NCBI GenBank assembly: GCA_018907035.1
Contig: JACCIC010000342.1
Location: 62,001 to 126,000 of the forward strand
Reading direction: 5' to 3'
Length of the DNA stretch: 64,000 bases
Source: Sycobia sp. Sy_11
Lineage: Eukaryota; Arthropoda; Insecta; Hymenoptera; Epichrysomallidae
This document shows positions 10,915 to 21,560 of the stretch, piece after piece; the first letter of the stretch is position 1, and the number at the start of each line of letters is the position of its first letter. Below the pieces are notes generated by a model that saw only the letters and a list, made by a program, of their open reading frames with translations, ran no database searches and was not told where the DNA came from. Both the position numbers and the translations under genes were made by a program.

Positions 10915-10954
10915 GTCCCTGATGAGGAGCCGTAGCGAGCTCGAAACGTTGGAC
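10915..10954 (+). ncRNA. Hammerhead-like ribozyme motif, right arm of first Penelope pair
   Basis: Mirror copy of the motif at 9378-9417: GTCC, CTGATGA at 10919-10925, a stem GAGC/GCTC, GAAAC at 10943-10947 and GGAC at 10951-10954. It lies just 3-prime of the protein frame. Confidence 0.45.
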
Positions 10955-11252
10955 AAGTCTTCAATTAGGTAAGGGTGTTGGGGACAGTCAGACTGCACTT
11001 TACTAACAAAGAATTTTTTCAGCTAATATTTTATTTTCAGATTAGTCTACGGGGGTGAATGTAAACAAGGACAGTCTGACTGTCATTATAATTTTAATTT
11101 AATTTTTAATTTAATTTTTATTTTTAATTTTTATTTTATTTTTATTTTATTTATTTATTTATTTTTTTTATTTTTGATTTTTATTTTTATTTTTATTTGA
11201 TTTTTGGATAGAATTGATTGGACTGTAAGACCAATAAAAAAATATTTATTAA

Positions 11253-13075
11253 TTTGTATATGGGCAGTCGACAAAAGTACAATTCAATAGAAAAAAAATG
11301 TGTGAAAACAAAGCAACTGTGAATAAGTGTAAAGGTATAATAATTAGAAATAAACAATATAAATAGTATAATTGACGTAATAATAACAATAACAAAAAAA
11401 TATATAATAAATACTGCCAAAGAATAAAGAATTCGATAAAGGAACCTTAAGTGAATTGAATTTTTTAAATTTAATAATGATGAGAAATCTGATTTAATCA
11501 AGGAAAAAAAATATAATAGTAGGAAATCTAATATAGTAGCAATAAGAATAATAAGAAATTAATTAAAGAAAAAGAAATCTAAATCTAGTAAAAACACAAA
11601 TTAATAAACTTTGAAAGAGAAGCGATGAATAGTTGCAAAGATGAGCGGACAGAATGAAACATTTCAAAGGTATCTGAAATATACAATTGGGAATACTTGG
11701 AAGATTTATGAACAGAAAGAACAAAACAATAGAAATATCAAGAAAGGAAAAAAAATAATGCTAGAAATACTAAGTAAAGAAAATATAAAAGACGATCTGT
11801 AAAGCTTTAAAGAAGTTGTAGAATGTAAAGAAGTTTACCTCTAAATTTCTTTTCCTTATATTATTTTTAAAAATCTCGAAAATTGGTAAGAGTAAAGTTA
11901 TTATTGATTATAATGAAAGTTATCTATATTTTGATCATTATCAATTCGCGCCCTTTAAACATTATCACATATTGTTAATTTATTTGTTTCATGACTGTTC
12001 AAGTAAGTCAAACAAATTTAGAGGAATGGGAGATGATTCTTAAAACTTTTTGTAACATGAACATCTGGAATTAAAAATTGGTAGCTAATAGCTTGCGAAT
12101 AAGTAATGTTGTATACGTTCATTTGCCCATATTATAATAAGATTGATATAGATTAAAGAAAGAGTTCTTGAAAAGCTTTCCTATAAATGCATATTAATTG
12201 CAGATAATTTAAGTAATCTCCTTGTATTTATGTAATGTCCTTGCGCATAAGTGATATATAAATGTGTACCTGCTTGTAAGATTCAAAATGCTGCTGCAAA
12301 TTATAACAAAAAAATTGTCAATTTTAATTACAACAGAAAGCATAAGGTTTCTGTTTATAAATTATATTAAATATTATTGTTGCTTAAAAATATATGACGT
12401 AAAAACTAAGATAAAATATAAATATATTAGTGATTTTTGAAGTCATAATATAAAACTTATAATTATGAGATGTACGAATTTATATCAGCAGTTTCCAATA
12501 ATTTTTGTAAGAAAGAGTGGAGGCTAAAAGATCGACCTCCCCTCCTTGAAAACATCGTCGACTCCGCTGGACGAGTGGCGTTTGTATCTGGCGGGAGGCG
12601 AAGTCCGTGGAAGTCTAGAAGGAAGGAAAACGAATTTAATCATCACTGAGTTGCTTATTTTCGAGGTTGTTACATCAAAGCTTAATATTTTCTTTCGTTT
12701 TTTTAATTATAATTTTATTTTTGAATAATCAAGATATTTTTTCTCATATTGAAATTTATTTATAAATTATTTATCTTAATATTTTTCAGTATAAATACCG
12801 TTACGATAATCTGCTGGCGCCCTTCCTTTTTCTTTTAGAAATTTTTTATTTTAGCTAAATCAAACCAAGAAAAAGGAATATAGGGACACAGGTAAGTTTG
12901 TACAAGATTTCTGAGGATACTATGGCCCAAAAAAGTTAAGTATAATTTAATTCAACCCGTTGACGGATCTTCCTCTCTGTTAACGGGGACTTGATTCGAG
13001 GTAGATATAGAGATAATAATTATTCTCAGGGGCGTGCCTCCTTTTATATCTTAGTAACCCTGCTACAATATATAG
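11253..13075. other. AT-rich spacer; nothing coding seen
   Basis: The first 60 bp (GTATATGGGCAGTCGAC at about 11257) recur after the second Penelope pair at about 15940 and belong to the element tail. The rest is AT-rich with scattered short frames. A GC-richer patch at 12515-12615 has no recognisable feature. Confidence 0.4.
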
Positions 13076-13642
13076 TGTAACGAGGTGCTTATTCCAGCTC
13101 GTCACGTACTTACTACTGTCTGCTCGTTCTACTTACTCTTCCAGGGCGAAAACTCGGGCTGGTTGAATTTACTTAAAAAAAAAAATTTCATTCAGTTATT
13201 TGAATTATTTTATATCTATATACATACATGCACCTATACACATATATAAATCTTCCCTTCTTTTATTTAATTATAATATTTCGCACACATAGATTTCAAG
13301 AAAAAAATTCCAAATAGATGCGTTAACAAAAAAAGGTTACAAGCATGTTTCTCGCAAAATACGATATTACGATGTGCCGCTCGGGTATATATTAAACGTA
13401 CGCCATCTTCCGCGCCTTATCACAGGACACCTGCAGGAACCCGCCGCTTTCCCCCCTTGGTGGCCGCCACTACCTACTTTCGCCCGCGTCCCGCTTTTCC
13501 CACTCGCACGAATTACAACATAAAAATTTTATAAATAAGGGCGCGCAGGCCCACTCATCCGCTACCGATAAAATACGAGGGCGTCTCCTCCTGCGCTCGC
13601 TGCTGCTGCTCCTCGCCCTCTTCCGCGGCGATCCCTCGATCG

Positions 13643-13744
<102 letters not shown>

Positions 13745-14099
13745 AAAGCACGAACAAGAAACGGCAGTATTCTGAGACCAAAACAAGAAAAATAATCTCG
13801 CCGGTAGTCTGAGTCCTTATTTGGTATCACGATCTCTCTTCCTCGCACACGCCACAAACTTCGGATTTCTGTGCTCCTTCCTTCCGACACTTACAATCCG
13901 AAAAAGCAAGAAATTTTATCCGCACGAATGGCCGAGACACATGATCGATCCGGTAGTTTCAAATCTTCTGAAGTCTCCTTCGTCTTCATGTACGATCCTC
14001 CAATCACCGCTCTTCCCTTAGCTAAACGCCAATCACCGTTAATATGCGTTAATCGTAAAAGTGTGATAATTTATAATTAATTATAATAACGAAATGATA

Positions 14100-14290
14100 T
14101 TAAAATTTAGAGTGGGGATATGGTATATAAAGTAGCGTGCTGAGTTTTTCAATTTAGTTTAATTTCTGAGGATGAGCCATAGCGGTTCGAAACGTCGGAC
14201 GCCGAAGATGATTCTATATTTAAGGTGATGGGGGCAGTCAAGTTATCCTTTACTAACATAGAATATTGTTATTTATTTTATTTTATTTGC
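14100..14290 (+). mobile_element. Penelope-type terminal repeat fragment with hammerhead-like motif
   Basis: This piece shares order and sequence with 37640-37790. CTGAGGATGAGCC, a short stem, GAAAC, GTC and GGAC occur at 14166-14200, followed by GGTGATGGGGGCAGTCA and ATCCTTTACTAACATAGAAT. It is the same class of terminal repeat as the nearby Penelope pairs but a diverged subfamily. No coding part is attached. Confidence 0.5.
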
Positions 14291-14755
14291 GACGGCCAAA
14301 AACATGGCCGCGCAAATTTATTTCGACCGGTATATAAATTTAATAGACAAATATTATTACGAAGACAATAAATACATTAAATTATTCTAATTTATTTCCG
14401 CCACACTCACGTATAGAATAACAAGTAAACACAGAATACAAGAAAATTAATTTAACGACTACGAAATTAAATTAATATATACGATTTAATAAATATTTTT
14501 TTATTGGTCTTACAGTCCAATCAATTTCAACCAAAAATAAAATAAAATAAAAATAAAAAATAATAAAAATAAAAAATAAAAATTAAAAATAAAAATTAAA
14601 TTAAAAATTAAATTAAAATGATAATGACAGTCAGATTGTCCTTGTTTACATTCACCCCCGTAGACTAATCTGAAAATAAAATATTAGCTGAAAAAATTCT
14701 TTGTTAGTAAAGTGCAGTCTGACTGTCCCCAACACCCTTACCTAATTGAAGACTT

Positions 14756-14795
14756 GTCCAACGTTTCGAGCTCGCTACGGCTCCTCATCAGGGAC
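14756..14795 (-). ncRNA. Hammerhead-like motif, left arm of second Penelope pair
   Basis: Same strings and spacing as at 9378-9417: GTCC, CTGATGA, stem, GAAAC, GTT, GGAC on the minus strand. Confidence 0.42.
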
Positions 14796-15625
14796 TAATC
14801 TAAACCTTATATTCTAATCTATATATACTCATCCCCACCACCAAATTTCGTAAATTAAATATAAATTCCCCCTCTACACAAATTGTCCAAAACCAATCAA
14901 TTTAATAAGGAATGATAAACACTGTCCAATCTACCAGACTCTAACATTAAATTCACATTATTTCGATTCTTGGAAATGTGAATACTTTCAAGACTCTCCC
15001 GTTTATACTTATTATTAATACCATATTCCAAAATATCCACATTCACAAAATCAAAAGAATGTAAAAACTTTAAGCAATGCTCTTTTAAACCAGAAGTAAT
15101 ATGTGAGCTACGTAAAGAATAAAAAGAATAAAAAGAAATTTTCGGAAATATAACATTCAAATTTTCTTTAAAAATCGCAATAATTTAAGTAGATTGTTTA
15201 ATAATTGCAAAGATAAGGATGATTTATGCTTAAAATCAGGAGTTGTTTACAAGATTAATTGCATGGATTGTGATAAATACTATATTGGACAAACAGGTAG
15301 ATATTTAAAAAAGAGAATTTATGAGCATAAATATAGTTTACAATTGTTTAAAGTTTTTACATTCTTTTGATTTTGTGAATGTGGATATTTTGGAATATGG
15401 TATTAATAATAAGTATAAACGGGAGAGTCTTGAAAGTATTCACATTTCCAAGAATCGAAATAATGTGAATTTAATGTTAGAGTCTGGTAGATTGGACAGT
15501 GTTTATCATTCCTTATTAAATTGATTGGTTTTGGACAATTTGTGTAGAGGGGGAATTTATATTTAATTTACGAAATTTGGTGGTGGGGATGAGTATATAT
15601 AGATTAGAATATAAGGTTTAGATTA

Positions 15626-15665
15626 GTCCCTGATGAGGAGCCGTAGCGAGCTCGAAACGTTGGAC
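15626..15665 (+). ncRNA. Hammerhead-like motif, right arm of second Penelope pair
   Basis: Same motif on the plus strand directly after the GIY-YIG coding part, with GTCC at 15626 and GGAC at 15662. Confidence 0.42.
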
Positions 15666-16145
15666 AAGTCTTCAATTAGGTAAGGGTGTTGGGGACAGTC
15701 AGACTGCACTTTACTAACAAAGAATTTTTTCAGCTAATATTTTATTTTCAGATTAGTCTACGGGGGTGAATGTAAACAAGGACAGTCTGACTGTCATTAT
15801 CATTTTAATTTAATTTTTAATTTAATTTTTATTTTTAATTTTTATTTTTTATTTTTATTATTTTTTATTTTTATTTTATTTTATTTTTGGTTGAAATTGA
15901 TTGGACTGTAAGACCAATAAAAAAATATTTATTAATTTGTATATGGGCAGTCGACAGAAGTACAATTCAATTGTTTTAATATATACGATATTAAATATCA
16001 CGCGGTAAACATACCGAAAACGGGCAAAGGTCGCGACGACTACTGAAGAAGGTCGTCGACGCAACTGCCGAAAACCGAACAAGTAGAGAGAGAACGCAAT
16101 ACCTAGTCTCTCTTTCTATTACTAAGCTAAGCCATAAGTATACGA

Positions 16146-16218
16146 TAGAGGGGATACACTGCACGCGGCAAGAGAGAGCGCCTCAAGTATATTAGACTGG
16201 TGGCCGCTATCCCCTCTA
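16146..16218. repeat. Inverted repeat upstream of the hairpin array
   Basis: TAGAGGGGATA at 16146-16156 is a perfect inverted match to TATCCCCTCTA at 16208-16218, in a GC-rich island. It may be the first of the series of hairpins that continues downstream. Confidence 0.6.
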
Positions 16219-16399
16219 ATACGCGCCGCACACACACACTACTATACGCTCTCACCGAACTGCGCAAGCCGGCAACGAATATTGCGGTAGGCGAACGCAC
16301 GCATTCCAATATATACAACGGGTGTTCGAAAACAAATGCACCCGCTGTATTGAATTAAATTAATTTAATTAAATTACTAAATGTACGTAAAATATATAA

Positions 16400-16435
<36 letters not shown>

Positions 16436-16620
16436 GTATAAGCTTGTATACATGTATACTACCACTGTACGCAGCACACCGGCTGCAAAAACAAGCACCA
16501 AACTGTAAATAATGATTATAAAAATTATTATTAAATATTATTATTATTAATATAATCATTATAATTCGGCGCCTCGTCCGAAATTAGACGAGCGGCGACG
16601 GAATTATACGAGTATTTCAC

Positions 16621-16630
16621 TATAAAAGGG
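16621..16630 (+). promoter_or_regulatory. TATA-box-like element before the hairpin array
   Basis: TATAAAAGGG is followed within 20 bp by a long hairpin (16649-16700). Just upstream, CTCGTC and GACGAG form a further short inverted repeat at about 16572-16590. Position and sequence fit an LTR promoter; no start site can be shown. Confidence 0.4.
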
Positions 16631-16648
16631 CCTGCAAAAGGCAAAATC

Positions 16649-17116
16649 GAGAGTTCGCCCGGTGAACCAACTGCCTCGAAGTTGCTTCACACGAACTCTC
16701 CCCGGAGCTAAAAAACTTATCCAGAGCTCAATAAACTCCTTCTTAAAAATCCTGTCCGAAACTATTAGTTTGATCTCTGTTGCGAGGCGCTCCTCAAAAG
16801 ACAGACGACTAATAGCTTTACCTGTTCCTAAGTAAACGTGATCCTGGTTGCGAGGCGCTCCTGAAAAGACCAACCGTTTACTTATCCTTTACATTTACTT
16901 ACTTTCCGAAATTATTAGCTTGATCTCTGTTGCAATGCGCTCCTCAAAAGACAGACGGCTAATAATTTTACCTATCCTAAGTAAACGTGATCCTAGTTGC
17001 GAGGCGCTCCTCAAAAGACCAGCAGTTTACTTATGCCGACTAGTCAACTTAACCTTAACTCTTGATCCTGGTTGCGAGGCGCTCCTCAAAAGACCAGCAG
17101 AGTTACGCTTACCTTG
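16649..17116 (+). repeat. Array of structured hairpin repeats with a shared core
   Basis: The first hairpin (16649-16700) pairs GAGAGTTCG with CGAACTCTC, with inner GTGAA/TTCAC and CAACT/AGTTG helices. Five further units follow at about 16762-16815, 16830-16883, 16911-16966, 16979-17032 and 17056-17105. Each has a different outer stem (CTATTAGT/ACTAATAG, AAGTAAACG/CGTTTACTT, ATTATTAGC/GCTAATAAT, AAGTAAAC/GTTTACTT, TAACTCT/AGAGTTA). All share a core with TGATC, a middle helix (CTGT/ACAG or CTGGT/ACCAG) and an apical GAGG-CGCT-CCTC hairpin. Middle and outer helices change on both sides, suggesting selection on structure. Not a known RNA family to me. Confidence 0.75.
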
Positions 17117-17492
17117 TTTCACACTATGTTAGAATCTACCTGTCACGTTTTGTAAATTCCCCGCGTGGAAACTAACACCGGGTATCCGTGCGGTAAACAG
17201 CGCCGGATATTATACGCATCGCGGAAAATAACGCAAACTTAGTATAAGAATTATATATATAGATCTCGCTTTAAAATTACTTTCTTAGTAATTATTTTTT
17301 TATAATTTATCTGTTGCAGAATCTTGTAAATAGAAGATTACACCAAAGGTTTTCTTGAATAAATTAATTATTATTGTTATAAAAATATACTGTGTTCTTG
17401 TATAATTATTTTCCTGATTCGCCGTCCGATCCCAAAAAAACTCCCTGGAAAAATACCGCGTATGCTATCCCGAGGGGGACAGGAACGTTACA
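17117..17492 (+). other. Probable 3-prime part of an LTR ending CGTTACA
   Basis: Follows the hairpin array. It contains CGGAAAATAACGCA at about 17222, which recurs at about 24979 after the second hairpin region, so both belong to one repeat family. It ends AGGAACGTTACA at 17492, a plausible LTR end. A candidate start TGTAACG is at 13076, but with the Penelope pair in between I cannot prove pairing. Confidence 0.35.
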
Positions 17493-17700
17493 TATTTATT
17501 ATTTTATGTTTATTATATTATGAATTTTATTTTATTTTCAGTTTTAATTTTCAATATAATTTATTGTAGGAATAAGTTTTATTTCATATTGTACGGGGGT
17601 AAATATAAGCAAGGACAGTCTGACTATAATTATTTTAGGTGATATATTATATTATCAAGACTGTAAGACCAATATAAACATTTATTAATTTAAAAAAGAA
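17493..17700 (+). mobile_element. Penelope-type tail fragment
   Basis: Carries TACGGGGGTAAATATAAGC, GGACAGTCTGACT and GACTGTAAGACCAATA, matching the tails of the pairs at 11040-11250 and 15750-15930. No coding sequence or hammerhead-like motif remains. Confidence 0.55.
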
Positions 17701-17819
17701 ATTTATATTTTTTGTACCCCACACAGGAAAGCGTATGTAAAGTACCCGAGAACTTATTTTGCTCATAATTACTAGGGATAAATTGATCAATTCGATCATA
17801 TTAAATTTTTTTTATTTTT

Positions 17820-17950
17820 TCTTTGAGAAAATTTTTGAGCCTATTATAGCTCATACGAATGGAATAGGCAGCAGTGATTGACTTTTTCTTAGTCACTCCT
17901 GGGCTGAATATTCATTCCAAAGTTATTGAATTGATATTTCTTTGTTCCTG
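17820..17950 (+). repeat. Dispersed repeat, copy 2 (first copy at 7940-8070)
   Basis: Direct, diverged copy with TTAGTCACTCCTGGGCTG and the same flanking blocks. The family is not recognised. Confidence 0.6.
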
Positions 17951-18250
17951 TATTAAAACTTAATATACATATATATATTTTTTATATATATTTCAAATTA
18001 TTAACAGATTCGTGTAGAAATTGATAAATATAGAGGGTCAGAGGTCTCAATTTATACTGAAGATAAATTAATACAAGAAAATAAAGCCCAGGACATGACT
18101 TCAGGATTGTCAGATAAGGCAAAAATTATTTTTTTTAACTTTTTGAACCCAACGGGAAAATAACCTCGCGTGCACTAGTGGAATCAAGGTGTGCTTTATT
18201 AAGTTAATTGTATTTAATATAATAGATTATAGAGAGCAAACATTTTATTC

Positions 18251-18600
18251 GGTCCTTCTCTACAAAAGCATATATTGAAAGAAAGTCCACGGCATCCTTT
18301 TTAACTGAATAGGAAAGAATGAAAGAGAAAAGAGAAAATAAAATCCCCATATGAAACAACATACCAAAGAACCATCGCGTCAACATATAGCACAATGTCA
18401 ACAACTTACAGACAATTCCTTCTACGGTCCTTCTCTACAAAAGCACATATTGAAAGAAAGTCCACGGCATCCTTGTTAACTGAATAGGAAAGAATGAAAG
18501 AGAAAAGAGAAAATAAAATCCCCATATGAAACAACATACCAAAGAACCATCGTGTCAACATATAGCACAATCTCAACAACTTACAGACAATTCCTTCTAC
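18251..18600. repeat. 175-bp unit, two tandem copies
   Basis: Unit 18251-18425 is repeated at 18426-18600 with only a handful of substitutions. Examples are a C for T in CATATT/CACATT, CATCCTTTTT versus CATCCTTGTT, and CGCG versus CGTG. Both begin GGTCCTTCTCTACAAAAG and end TTCCTTCTAC. The minus-strand frames over it are simply the same 175 bp translated twice; I do not call a gene. Confidence 0.92.
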
Positions 18601-19020
18601 TGCCAAGTCTACATCTATCAACAACCGATGGAAATCAAAGGTCTAATATAAAACTAGAAAAAATAACCAAACAAACATATCGTACAGTAGAACACCGACA
18701 ATATATTCCTGCAGCCTTATCGCTCGAAACGGAAATAAAAATTGACAATAAAATAAACTGAAATAATATACCACAAAATTGACAAACCGAAGAAATTGAA
18801 AATGATCGATATGCACTGCAATATGCCCTTTTAGACTTCTCATCTTCCGCGATAAATACTTACCCAAATCGCCCTAACACAATTTATAGAAATCACATAC
18901 CTCAACCCCCATTAAGCAATCCACTTTTAGCAAATTTATTACAATTCTACAATTAATTCGTATCAAGATTAAATCAGTCAACACCACTAAAAAACCACCA
19001 GTAAAAAGAGCATAATACGC
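18601..19020 (+). other. Unassigned stretch between the tandem repeat and a gypsy relic
   Basis: Plus-strand frames here (for example around 18660-18770 and 18790-18950) are short, with Asn/Ile-rich composition and stops. They could be an eroded 3-prime ORF of a retroelement, but I see no diagnostic motif. Confidence 0.3.
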
Positions 19021-19167
19021 CGAACAATATTAGGAACCCAATTTAGTTTCCGATCTTCAAATTTAGATGGCGATATAATTAGTTCGAAAAGTCAGAAGTG
19101 TTGGATCTATTACGTATATTTTAGTTTTGGCATTTACCAATAAAATTCAGTTAACAGACGCCATCAT

Positions 19168-20530
19168 TTATGTAAACATTATAATTTTTTTATCACTGAA
19201 AAATGAATGGTGATAAATTGTTTTTTCACACTCACAGCAGTCACGCTCTTCACTCGAAGGCTCTTCCGTGTCGGAACCGCTATAATCTTCGGGGTCGTGA
19301 TCTCGATTATAGGGCTTCAGGTCGGTGACATGATGCTTACTAGCTCCTCTTCCTGTAGACTCCATCAGTTGGTAAACATTCGTGTCGAGTTTCTTCATGA
19401 TAGTAAAGGGCCCGTCGAATTTCGGGGCAAAATTGGCGCTGACGCCTTGTATGCCAGACGAGAGGATGCAATTACGCCGCCATACGCGATCAGCAATCGT
19501 GTAATGAACATCGTGACGTCTCGCATTATAGTAGCGAGCTTGCTTTGCCTGTGCTTTCTGCGAGTTTTCCGCTGCCTTAAAATTGAGGATAGATAACTTC
19601 TCCATGCGCTCTTTCCAATGCTGTAGAGCAACCTCTTCTATCGCAACCTGTGCGCGCTGCTCTACCTGGCGACGATGCATGCCAGGGGCTAAGGGGTGAC
19701 GACTCGTGTTAAGGAAGGCCGGACTTACGCCAATGGAGTTTTGTACGGATGAAGTGTACGCGAACATCAGCTGGGCGATATGCGCATCCCAAGTGCTATA
19801 AGACTCCTCAATGAAGGCGATTATCGCGGTCTTCAGAGTCCTATTGACCCTCTCTACTGGATTGGTTTGAGCGTGATAAGGGGGTATCGTCGAATGCTCC
19901 ACCCCATGCTGCACAAGGAATTTCTCGATGATTTTATTACGAAATTCGGTGCCATTGTCCGATAGGTATACTTCAGGCATACCTAAGCGTAAAAATATGC
20001 GATCTTCAACTCGCGGCGAATCGTTTGCGCATTCGCCTTTCGGATAGAGATACACTCTACCCAGCGAGTGAATGGATCCATGAAGACGAGCAAGTACTCG
20101 TATCCTCGGGTAGATTGTGGAAATGCACAACACGTCTCCAGCTACTACAGACTGCTGTACCTTACATTGCTGGCACATGGTGCCGTCACGGACAAATTGT
20201 GTCACATCTTTGTGCAATGAGGGCCAATAGTATGATCGTGCAATACGGTCATACGTCTTATGGCTTCCGAAATCAGCAGCTGTGGACTCCTCATGACATT
20301 CATGAAGAACGGTACGGCGATCTTCTTTAGGCACGACTAACTTCCACGCTTCCTGGTTATCTACTAAATCTTCGACGGCAGGATCGAGACGATAGTAGTA
20401 TATTCGTTCCCCAACGACTTTCCACCAACTTTCCTCCGTGGTCGGTCGGATCGCTCACCCCTTTCATACGAAGGCGCAAATACCAAGGATCTTGCACGTC
20501 GATGACGCCGAGGGAGGCGACCTCGCACGA
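19168..20530 (-). pseudogene. pol: gypsy integrase, frameshifted
   Basis: The linker reads DPWYLRLRMKG and EAWKLVVPKEDR (a normal pre-integrase string). The zinc domain is HECHEES, then CQQC. The expected first catalytic Asp segment is missing. The stretch YLLVFMDPFTRWVECISIR lies in another frame, so there are frameshifts near 20100 and 19990. The core then continues with YLSDNGTEFRNK (second Asp) and NPVERVNRTLK (Glu), and a C-terminal domain with KQARYYNARRHDV, VWRRNCILSSG and ANFAPKFDGPF. It ends with an acidic tail. The apparent start at 20334 is a GTG inside the domain. Non-functional. Confidence 0.85.
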
Positions 20531-20639
20531 ACGAAATCCGCAGCACCCTCGATCGACATGGTGTTGTCGCGCGGGTGGATGACCGCATTGAAAGCGCAGT
20601 AGAAGTCTGCACGGGCGAGTTAATCACATTTCGATCCAT

Positions 20640-21559
20640 GTGATGCCCCCCTTCCAGGCCCTTGGTACAGAGGGTTGCAAGGAGCCGAGAACATAGGATC
20701 GCCGGTCGACCCTGAAAATCTATTGTTGTTAGAGTTTTTGTCACTTTCCAAGTATTGAAGATCGTAAGTGTCTTGGAAAGTGACACGGTCGCGTGGCGGC
20801 GTTTTCTGCAGCTATTGTTGAATGCTAGCCAACGTAGCATGCATTTCATTTTGCCTATGCTGCAGATCTTGGACAGTGCTGTTCTGTTGTCGCATCCAAG
20901 TTTGTAGCATATTTTGTAGGCTGTGTAATACAGGCCTAATTGCTAGATTGTCTTTGGGGTCAGCAGACTGAGGCTCGACTGCTGCATTTGACACATGAGA
21001 TGTGACTTGCGCCTGACGTGTAATGTCATTTATGACACATGAGTCGGGGGACGTAGCTACGCTCGTTATGGCTACCTAAATCGGCGATTCATTGACTGTG
21101 CTAAATGCGAGCGGTTCGTGCCTGTTGATCTCTGCCAAATTAAAATCGATCAGGTTTTCCATTTGCTGATCGGCAGCTGTTATACTACGTCTTTGGCCTG
21201 TGCTCGGATTATCTTCCCGAACATGCTGTGTGTCATATGATTCATTAGCTTGTTCGGCGTATGTCGCTTCCATTTTATTTAAAATATATTTTCGATGCGT
21301 AGCGCATTATCAAGGTTACAATAATTTGTAATAGATTTTTATCTCTGCGTGCGCGTATTTGTACGGTGTCGTCCCCACTCTCGTATTCCACAAAATCTCC
21401 GCGACTATAATTTCCTGCCAATCTGCGATATAGCCTGGCAACCCTTTGAAATGGGGAACCATAGTTTTTTAATTCTATTTCCGTTGTAATGATGTCTGTC
21501 TCCTCCTCGCATAGGCTTTGGAGCCACTCATTAAAATTGTTTGGAGGGTTTGCCATCAT
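20640..21559 (-). pseudogene. gag: gypsy gag-like region, broken
   Basis: Begins MANPPNNFNEWLQSLCEEE close to 21559, followed by LYRRLAGNYSRGDF. The frame changes near 21275, continues with a charged segment (MENLIDFNLAEINRHEPLA), has TAG at 21076-21078, then SLQNMLQTWMRQQNSTVQDL, a possible coiled segment with Gln/His-rich repeats, ending near GDPMFSAPCNPLY. Identification as gag rests on position upstream of integrase and on this layout; no capsid signature or zinc knuckle is visible, perhaps because it was deleted along with RT. Confidence 0.6.
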
Positions 21560-21560
21560 T

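Larger units (their letters stand above)
9047..11252. mobile_element. Penelope-like element pair in head-to-head inverted repeat
   Basis: The arm 9047-10061 is the reverse complement of 10263-11252 with few differences, separated by about 200 bp that belong only to the plus copy. Each arm reads outward as the end of a Penelope-like protein, then a hammerhead-like motif, then a common tail with GACAGTCTGACTGTC and GGACTGTAAGACCAATA. Penelope-like elements often occur as 5-prime-truncated, inverted or tandem copies sharing such terminal repeats. The tail contains a low-complexity AAATA tract in both arms. Confidence 0.75.
14488..15935. mobile_element. Second Penelope-like head-to-head pair
   Basis: The minus-strand copy (14488-15117) runs from the common tail through a hammerhead-like motif (14756-14795) to the last GIY-YIG residues (SLRSSHITSGLKEH). 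At about 15118 it joins abruptly to a plus-strand copy reading RNFRKYNIQIFFK, VVYKINCMDCDKYYIGQTGR (intact GIY-YIG motif), then the tail to about 15935. The plus copy has lost a short segment at about 15340, corresponding to RSSHITSGLKEH, which breaks the frame. Its hammerhead-like motif is at 15626-15665. Flanking sequence after 15935 matches that after 11252, so both pairs belong to one subfamily. Confidence 0.75.
19030..21560 (-). mobile_element. Gypsy-type deletion derivative (gag joined to integrase)
   Basis: On the minus strand a gag-like region (21559 to about 20640) is followed almost directly by the RNase H-integrase linker and integrase (about 20530 to 19168). Protease, RT and RNase H are absent, which indicates an internal deletion. 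The 3-prime tail (19170 down to 19030) matches, in inverted orientation, the tail at 25400-25570. The two gypsy relics here therefore belong to one family inserted in opposite directions. No LTR pair can be identified. Confidence 0.75.

Noticed and set aside
9047..11252. The inverted repeat read as a CRISPR-like or rolling-circle structure
   Set aside because: There are no short regularly spaced repeats; coding content and tails identify two Penelope-like copies.
18204..18624. Two similar minus-strand frames with a hydrophobic segment, suggesting a duplicated small membrane protein
   Set aside because: They are the same 175-bp tandem unit translated twice; no start context or homolog recognised.
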